From assembly GCA_005799495.1 (NCBI GenBank), contig SYGP01000012.1:17267-81266 (forward strand): a DNA stretch of 64,000 nt, written 5' to 3'. Shown here in pieces: positions 58,515 to 64,000 of this stretch (position 1 is its first letter; each line of letters begins with the position of its first letter). Position numbers and translations under genes: made by a program. The notes beneath the pieces were generated by a model, which was not told the origin of the DNA, searched no databases, and was given only the letters and a program-made list of their open reading frames with translations. Origin of the DNA: Planctomycetia bacterium. Its GTDB lineage: Bacteria; Planctomycetota; Phycisphaerae; Phycisphaerales; SM1A02.

Positions 58515-60503
58515 TCAGTCTGCGTCGCGCGTGGACTCCGCGACAGGCCCAAGCAGTTCCGTGAGCAAGGTGGTTGCATAGGAGCCGGAGGGCAGCTCGA
58601 AGCGGAGCAGGATGAAGCCACCATGTTCATCCACGCCTGATTCCACGCTCGTTGCTCGCACTGCAGCACGAAGGGCGCGTCGATCGCCCGTGGGCGCGTG
58701 CGGGGCATGCGCCATCTGCTCCTCGGAGACCCCGCACTCCTGCATGACGGCGCGCTCGAGATCGGCAGTCTTCCCCGAAGGAGTGCGAACGGAGGTGCCG
58801 GGAAGCGGTCCAGTGGGGGTCGTCTCGAATGCGGCGCACCGACGATGGACATCATCGAGGTCGTCCTCCGTACCGATCACGAAACACCGCGAAGTATCGC
58901 CGACCTGCATGACATCTCCTGCACGCGGTGCGTTCCAGGAACCGTCCTCGAGTCGCGCACCGAGCACGCGGTTGAACACGGCCGACTGCCACGCGCTTGT
59001 CCAGAATCGCAGGTGATCGGCGCCGAGATTCTTGGCTGCGCGAGCAGGCTTTGCGCCCCGCGCGAGTGCTGCAGTGATGCGCCGCTCGGCATGATCGCCC
59101 TCGCCCCACAGGGGCACGGCAGCTCCGAAGCGACCCTGCGCACACGCATCGCGTGCGGATCGCTGATGTTCGGGAAACGGCACGCTGCCATCGCCAAACG
59201 CGATCAAGTGGTCGACGAGCGCATCCCACTTCTCCAGCACGCACCATGCGCCGAGCAGATGTCCATCTTGCCGCATGCCGAACCGCTGCGGTCCGAACGC
59301 ATTGGGCATGCCCAGGCGCGCGATCTGCTGCAGGCGCTTGTGCACAATCGGTACTTGCAGTGGATCCACATCACGCACCCTGATCACGAAGCGATTGCCG
59401 GCAAGGTGGCCGAGGCGCAACTTGTGCCGATGACGCGCGGTCCACAGCACCTCGAGCCGTTCATGTGCCAGTCGAGCTGCAGGCTCGGGGCCAGGCAGGT
59501 TCACCGAGAGCAGCTGGCGGGTGATGGCACGCTTGTCCTTGCGTCCCGCGAAGCCCACATCCCGCGGTGGAATGCCGAAGTGGCTTGCCACCGTCTTCAC
59601 GAGTTCATCGTGCGTCATGTCACGCTTCTGAACGGAGATCAGCAGATGTTCTCCCTCACCGCTCGGTTCGTAGAGAGGCAGTTCATCCACGAGGAAGTCC
59701 TCAGGCCGCACCTTGATGCGACCACCCGGTGCCGATGCGTTCAGCAGCGTGCGTGGGACAAGCGGTGATGGAGGTGAGCCGATGCATGCCGAAGGTGTCG
59801 CAGCACGCGAAGGACTGCGCAGCGGCACACCGCATGCGGCGAGCGTCCGAGCAATCTGCTCCGCAGGGCTGCCTGCGTGATCGATGTGCACCGCATTCCA
59901 ACCAAGCGCGCGTGCGGCATCGATGTTCTCCCGCAGATCGTCGGCAAAGAGGATGTCCGATGGCCCGAATCCGGTGGCGGACTCGAATGCACGGTAGATG
60001 TCGCTGTGCGGCTTGTTCATGCCGAGGAGATGCGATGCGTGCCGCAGTTCGATGGCATTGAACGCATCGCTCGTCGCGTGCATCTGCTGCCAGTGGACAT
60101 GGTTCGTGTTGCTGAGGCATGCGACGCGGATGCCAAGTGCTTGCACGTGCTGGAGCAGCTCCCGCATGCCGGGGTAGTCACCGAGGATCCATGCGGCATG
60201 AATGCGGTCGATCTCATCGTGCGAATGTGCTCCGCCGAAGGCGGCAGAGAGGCCAGCGATGAAGTCCGTGTGAGGCAGCGCTCCACGCTGATACAGGTCC
60301 ACCAGCCTGGTGCGTTCACGAACGAACGCAGGATCGCCCTCCGCGGCCGCCAGACGGTGCGGTACGCCTGCTGCTTCGCAACCCTCTTGCCATGACCTGC
60401 AGATGCGCACCACAACACCGCCAAGATCGAGGCAGAGGACTCGCGGAGGTCGTGGCGTTCCACTTCCATCGTCCCGTGCAGTGATGGCGTCGCTTTCGTT
60501 CAT
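58515..60503 (-). CDS. truD: HAD hydrolase-TruD tRNA pseudouridine synthase fusion
   Basis: One uninterrupted 662-residue frame encodes two enzymes. Residues about 20-225 form a HAD IA phosphatase close to E. coli YihX: LCLDLGGVVV (nucleophile Asp26), CLSNTNHVHW, LLGMNKPHSDIY (Lys164) and DILFADDLRENIDAA (Asp188/189). A Pro/Ala/Ser-rich linker spans 226-258. Residues about 260-662 are TruD, the enzyme that makes pseudouridine 13 in tRNA(Glu): KVRPEDFLVDELPLYEP, GFAGRKDKRAITRQ (catalytic Asp323) and LGHLAGNRFVIRVRD. No stop or frameshift separates them. The start overlaps the tadA stop by four bases. Confidence 0.85.
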   Translation of the reverse strand: MNESDAITARDDGSGTPRPPRVLCLDLGGVVVRICRSWQEGCEAAGVPHRLAAAEGDPAFVRERTRLVDLYQRGALPHTDFIAGLSAAFGGAHSHDEIDRIHAAWILGDYPGMRELLQHVQALGIRVACLSNTNHVHWQQMHATSDAFNAIELRHASHLLGMNKPHSDIYRAFESATGFGPSDILFADDLRENIDAARALGWNAVHIDHAGSPAEQIARTLAACGVPLRSPSRAATPSACIGSPPSPLVPRTLLNASAPGGRIKVRPEDFLVDELPLYEPSGEGEHLLISVQKRDMTHDELVKTVASHFGIPPRDVGFAGRKDKRAITRQLLSVNLPGPEPAARLAHERLEVLWTARHRHKLRLGHLAGNRFVIRVRDVDPLQVPIVHKRLQQIARLGMPNAFGPQRFGMRQDGHLLGAWCVLEKWDALVDHLIAFGDGSVPFPEHQRSARDACAQGRFGAAVPLWGEGDHAERRITAALARGAKPARAAKNLGADHLRFWTSAWQSAVFNRVLGARLEDGSWNAPRAGDVMQVGDTSRCFVIGTEDDLDDVHRRCAAFETTPTGPLPGTSVRTPSGKTADLERAVMQECGVSEEQMAHAPHAPTGDRRALRAAVRATSVESGVDEHGGFILLRFELPSGSYATTLLTELLGPVAESTRDAD

Positions 60504-61060
60504 GCCGATCCTGTGTCGCGCGCGCGCCGCTCCCGGCGTCGTGCGCGGAAGAAGCGGGTGAGCAACTGACCGCAACGCGTGCGATCCACACCGCCGATCA
60601 CTTCCATGCGGTGGTTGAGACGCGGATCACGACAGAGGTCGTACAGCGTGTCGACGGCGCCAGCCTTCGGATCGCGCGCGCCGTAGACGAGCCGCTCGAT
60701 GCGTGCGTTCACGAGAGCACCCGCGCACATGGGGCAAGGCTCGAGTGTCACGGCGATCGAGCAACCCGAGAGACGCCATCCGCCCATCGCGACGGATGCC
60801 GCGCGCAGCGCCGCCACTTCGGCATGCCCCGTTGGATCTCCCGTCGCCTCGCGGTCGTTCGATGCTTCGCCAAGCACGATGCCGTCCCGGTAAATGACCG
60901 CACCCACCGGCACTTCGCCGCGCGATGCAGCGTGCTCCGCCAGCGCGATGGCGCGCCGCATCATGTCGATGTCCTCACGGGTTGCGCCGCGCGGAAGGCT
61001 GCGCAGCCGCCGCAGCGTTCGGCGTCGCCACGATGCAAAGACGGGTGCGTGGACCCTCAT
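60500..61060 (-). CDS. tadA: tRNA-specific adenosine deaminase TadA
   Basis: Deaminates adenosine 34 of tRNA(Arg) ACG to inosine. The 186 residues have the zinc/catalytic motifs TGHAEVAAL (His79, Glu81) and LEPCPMCAGALV (Cys109, Cys112), and the family's GEVPVGAVI and NHRMEVIGG. An Arg-rich N-terminal extension (about 1-30) precedes the normal start near MMRRAIALAE. ATG 61060 has AGGAG upstream, though at a wide spacing. It overlaps the HAD-TruD gene by four bases, so two tRNA-modifying functions are coupled. Confidence 0.9.
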   Translation of the reverse strand: MRVHAPVFASWRRRTLRRLRSLPRGATREDIDMMRRAIALAEHAASRGEVPVGAVIYRDGIVLGEASNDREATGDPTGHAEVAALRAASVAMGGWRLSGCSIAVTLEPCPMCAGALVNARIERLVYGARDPKAGAVDTLYDLCRDPRLNHRMEVIGGVDRTRCGQLLTRFFRARRRERRARDTGSA

Positions 61061-61076
61061 CAGGCAAGCTCCTGCA

Positions 61077-62129
61077 TCATTCGTCGCCGACGTCACCCTC
61101 ACGGGTTCGCCCCACGCGCAGTCGTTCACGGAACTGTTCCAGCACGCGACCGCCCGAGACTCTCGAGGGCGGCGCGATCACGATCAGCCAGATCGAGAAC
61201 TCGTAGAGCAGGTACAGCGGCACCGTCACGATCACCAGCGACAGCAAATCGCCGGGCGCAATGAGCGCGGCAACCACGACGACACCGAAGAGCGCATAGC
61301 GTCGGTGGCGGCGAAGCATGTCAGGGTGAACCACGCCCAGCCAACTGAGCAGCAGCATCACGATCGGAAGTTGAAATGCCAGCGCGAAACCTGCCGAAAA
61401 CAGCAGCACGAAATCCAAGTACTCGCTGAGGCGAAATGACGGCACCAGTTCGCCGGGATTCTCCAGCGCCACGGACGCGATCCGGACCTGCGCCGCGTTG
61501 CCTTCGACGGGCACGGCGATGCACAGTTGCTTCGTGGCGGTGTTGACCCACAGCTGGCCCGCACGCGGCATCTGGGGATTTCCATCGATGAAATCGATCG
61601 GTGCAGATCGCTCGGCCGATGCGCCATGGGTCGCATCCACGGACGAGTCCGCGGGCAGCACCTGCTGCGGCGGAATGCTGAAGCCAACGAGCACATTCAG
61701 CATCAGCGGCAGCATGATCCAGTACAGAAGCGCGACCCCCGTCAGTGCGAGCACGCCACTGCCAGGCAGCAAGAGGCGGACATAGCGCTGCTCGTTTCGG
61801 TGGAGCCCGGGCGCGACAAACTGCCAGAGTTGCCAGAGCACCCACGGCACCGCCACGACGATGGCGAGGATGAGCGACAGTTTCAGGTCGGTCATCATCG
61901 TTTCGGTGGGGCTCAGAACGGTGAGCTGCGCGGGAATGCCGTTGCTGCGCATCGCCCACAGCAGCGGCTCGCAAAGGAACCGCCGCACCTCCGCACCGAA
62001 GATGAACAACAGCACCATCAGGGGGACCGGCACCACAAGCGCCAAGAAGACGCGGCGGCGCAGCTCTTCCAGGTGGTCGCCGAAGCTCATGGATGCTTCG
62101 GGTCGTGATGCATCGCCGCCGCCAAGCAT
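61077..62129 (-). CDS. tatC: Sec-independent protein translocase TatC
   Basis: Core receptor of the twin-arginine export system. The 350 residues show MSFGDHLEELRRRVFLAL (N-terminal signal-binding helix), the SPTETMMTDLKLSLILA loop with its Glu, VPWVLWQLWQFVAPGLHRNE and RRHRRYALFGVVVVAALIAPGD. An extra segment of about 75 residues is inserted in the periplasmic loop before SEYLDFVLLFSAGFALAFQLP; E. coli TatC has a short loop there. No tatA or tatB is in the window. ATG 62129 is chosen; ATG 62090, at the conserved helix, is possible. Confidence 0.9.
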   Translation of the reverse strand: MLGGGDASRPEASMSFGDHLEELRRRVFLALVVPVPLMVLLFIFGAEVRRFLCEPLLWAMRSNGIPAQLTVLSPTETMMTDLKLSLILAIVVAVPWVLWQLWQFVAPGLHRNEQRYVRLLLPGSGVLALTGVALLYWIMLPLMLNVLVGFSIPPQQVLPADSSVDATHGASAERSAPIDFIDGNPQMPRAGQLWVNTATKQLCIAVPVEGNAAQVRIASVALENPGELVPSFRLSEYLDFVLLFSAGFALAFQLPIVMLLLSWLGVVHPDMLRRHRRYALFGVVVVAALIAPGDLLSLVIVTVPLYLLYEFSIWLIVIAPPSRVSGGRVLEQFRERLRVGRTREGDVGDE

Positions 62130-62160
62130 GGCGAACGATCCTAGTCCATGCGCAGGGCGT

Positions 62161-62946
62161 TCAACGCGCCCATCGGACGCCGAAGAAGCGTTCGGCGTTC
62201 GCGTCGAGCGCGGACGCCAACTCATGCGGATCCATGCCGCGAAGTGCGGCAAGTGCTTGTGCGACATGCACCACATGGCGCGGCTCGTTCGGCCAATGTC
62301 CGCGCACGGGTTGTGGCGAGAGGAATGGCGCGTCCGTTTCGACCATCATGCGATCGATCGGCACCAACGTGGCTGCTTCCCGCAGGTCACGCGCGCTCGG
62401 ATAGGTCACGACACCCGTGAAGGAGATCCATGCGCCGAAGTCGAGCACCAAGCGTGCATCGGCCGGCGTTCCCGTGAAGCAGTGGAAAACGAATCGCTCG
62501 CGTGGCAGGCCGCACGATGCGAGAATCGGCACAAGATCGGCGAACGCCTCGCGGCAGTGCACGATGACAGGTTTTGCAAGTCCCTCGTCGCTCCACCGAA
62601 GGATGCGGGACAGCTGCTCATCGAGCACCGCGCGCTGCAGGGCGATAGGCGGCTTGGCGTAGTGGCGGTCCAACCCCAACTCTCCCCATGCCACGCACTT
62701 TGGGTGAAGCGCGGCCCGATGCATGTCCTCCCAGTCGCACGGCGAATCAGAGTAGAGCGGGTGAATGCCTGCCGATGCGTACAGGCCTTCGTGTGCGGCA
62801 GCGAGCGCCACGCACTCGAGGGCGTTTGCCGTGGTGGTTGCGACCGTCACTGCACCGTGAACGCCATCGGCATGGGCCGCTGCGAGCACAGCATCGACGC
62901 GCCCAGAGAACTCAGGAAAGGTGAGGTGGCAGTGCGTATCGATCAT
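62161..62946 (-). CDS. TatD family metal-dependent hydrolase (DNase)
   Basis: A 261-residue TIM-barrel metallohydrolase of the TatD/YcfH family, members of which show 3'-5' DNase activity. Metal ligands are visible in MIDTHCHLTFPEF, WGELGLDRHY, PVIVHCREAFADL, VFHCFTGTP and VETDAPFLSPQPVRG. The family name reflects proximity to tat genes in E. coli; here too tatC follows 31 bases downstream, but a role in Tat export is not supported by what is known. Confidence 0.92.
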   Translation of the reverse strand: MIDTHCHLTFPEFSGRVDAVLAAAHADGVHGAVTVATTTANALECVALAAAHEGLYASAGIHPLYSDSPCDWEDMHRAALHPKCVAWGELGLDRHYAKPPIALQRAVLDEQLSRILRWSDEGLAKPVIVHCREAFADLVPILASCGLPRERFVFHCFTGTPADARLVLDFGAWISFTGVVTYPSARDLREAATLVPIDRMMVETDAPFLSPQPVRGHWPNEPRHVVHVAQALAALRGMDPHELASALDANAERFFGVRWAR

Positions 62947-62964
62947 GCGGAGCCAGCCGTGTCG

Positions 62965-64000
<1,036 letters not shown>

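Noticed and set aside
61077..62946. A complete Tat operon (tatABC-tatD)
   Set aside because: Only tatC is a Tat component here. TatD is a nuclease-type hydrolase, and no tatA or tatB is present.

Overview
The window is a continuous, gene-dense stretch of GC-rich bacterial chromosome: about 54 protein genes, one tRNA and no intergenic gap above about 110 bases. The most likely source is a planctomycete of the Phycisphaerae/Phycisphaerales type. The main reason is that four secreted proteins end in the same paired, calcium-loop-like (dockerin-like) tail of the form D-x-[DN]-x-[DS]-G-x-[VT]-x-G-x-D-L-x-x-L-L-S-x-W, which I associate with that group. Supporting signs are many secreted or lipoprotein genes of unknown function, Cys4-ribbon membrane proteins and short operons with 4-bp start/stop overlaps. 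No rRNA, phage, insertion sequence, CRISPR array or replication origin is visible.

Layout. 0-6 kb: a secreted PQQ-type sugar dehydrogenase, a TerC-family membrane protein, then a plus-strand run of DUF1573 protein, divergent phosphoesterase, tsaB and a receiver/GAF-like protein. 6-11.5 kb: phosphatidylserine decarboxylase behind a membrane-anchored helix-turn-helix protein, mutY with a small lipoprotein, and the gatC-gatA pair. 11.5-18.3 kb: an RND efflux adaptor and pump, a ROK-family kinase lacking its zinc cysteines, and a NIF3-like protein. 18.3-25 kb: PIN-PhoH ATPase, pabB, pyruvate phosphate dikinase and a CBM9-like lipoprotein. 24.8-32.2 kb: a HIT protein, birA, two unknown secreted proteins coupled to an orphan ParA, a VanZ/zinc-ribbon membrane protein and a flavin oxidoreductase. 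32-42 kb: a lipoprotein, murJ, a pair of M16 peptidases, and two large secreted hydrolases with dockerin-like tails.

42-50 kb: tRNA-Cys, clpS, a secreted protein with a duplicated domain, two cyclophilins, a MazG-like pyrophosphohydrolase, gatB-hpt-PH-domain protein and a DnaJ-type co-chaperone. 50-58.5 kb: a membrane polyferredoxin with a TPR-like tail coupled to a PTS IIA protein, a small membrane protein, rsmB, metK, a subtilisin-like protease and a DUF151 nuclease-like protein. 58.5-64 kb: a minus-strand run reading katG (cut by the window edge), tatD, tatC, tadA and a HAD-TruD fusion.

Much of the content is housekeeping: tRNA charging and modification (gatA/B/C, tsaB, tadA, truD, rsmB), phospholipid and peptidoglycan precursors (psd, murJ), cofactors (birA, pabB, metK), repair and redox (mutY, katG) and protein quality control (clpS, dnaJ, cyclophilins). 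The less ordinary parts are the shared C-terminal tail system, the HAD-TruD fusion, the membrane-tethered HTH protein, a 195-bp antisense overlap of phoH and pabB, and several secreted proteins with no family I recognise. I saw no obvious self-contained new defence or mobile system; the tail system and the ParA/secreted-protein operon are the best candidates for undescribed biology.
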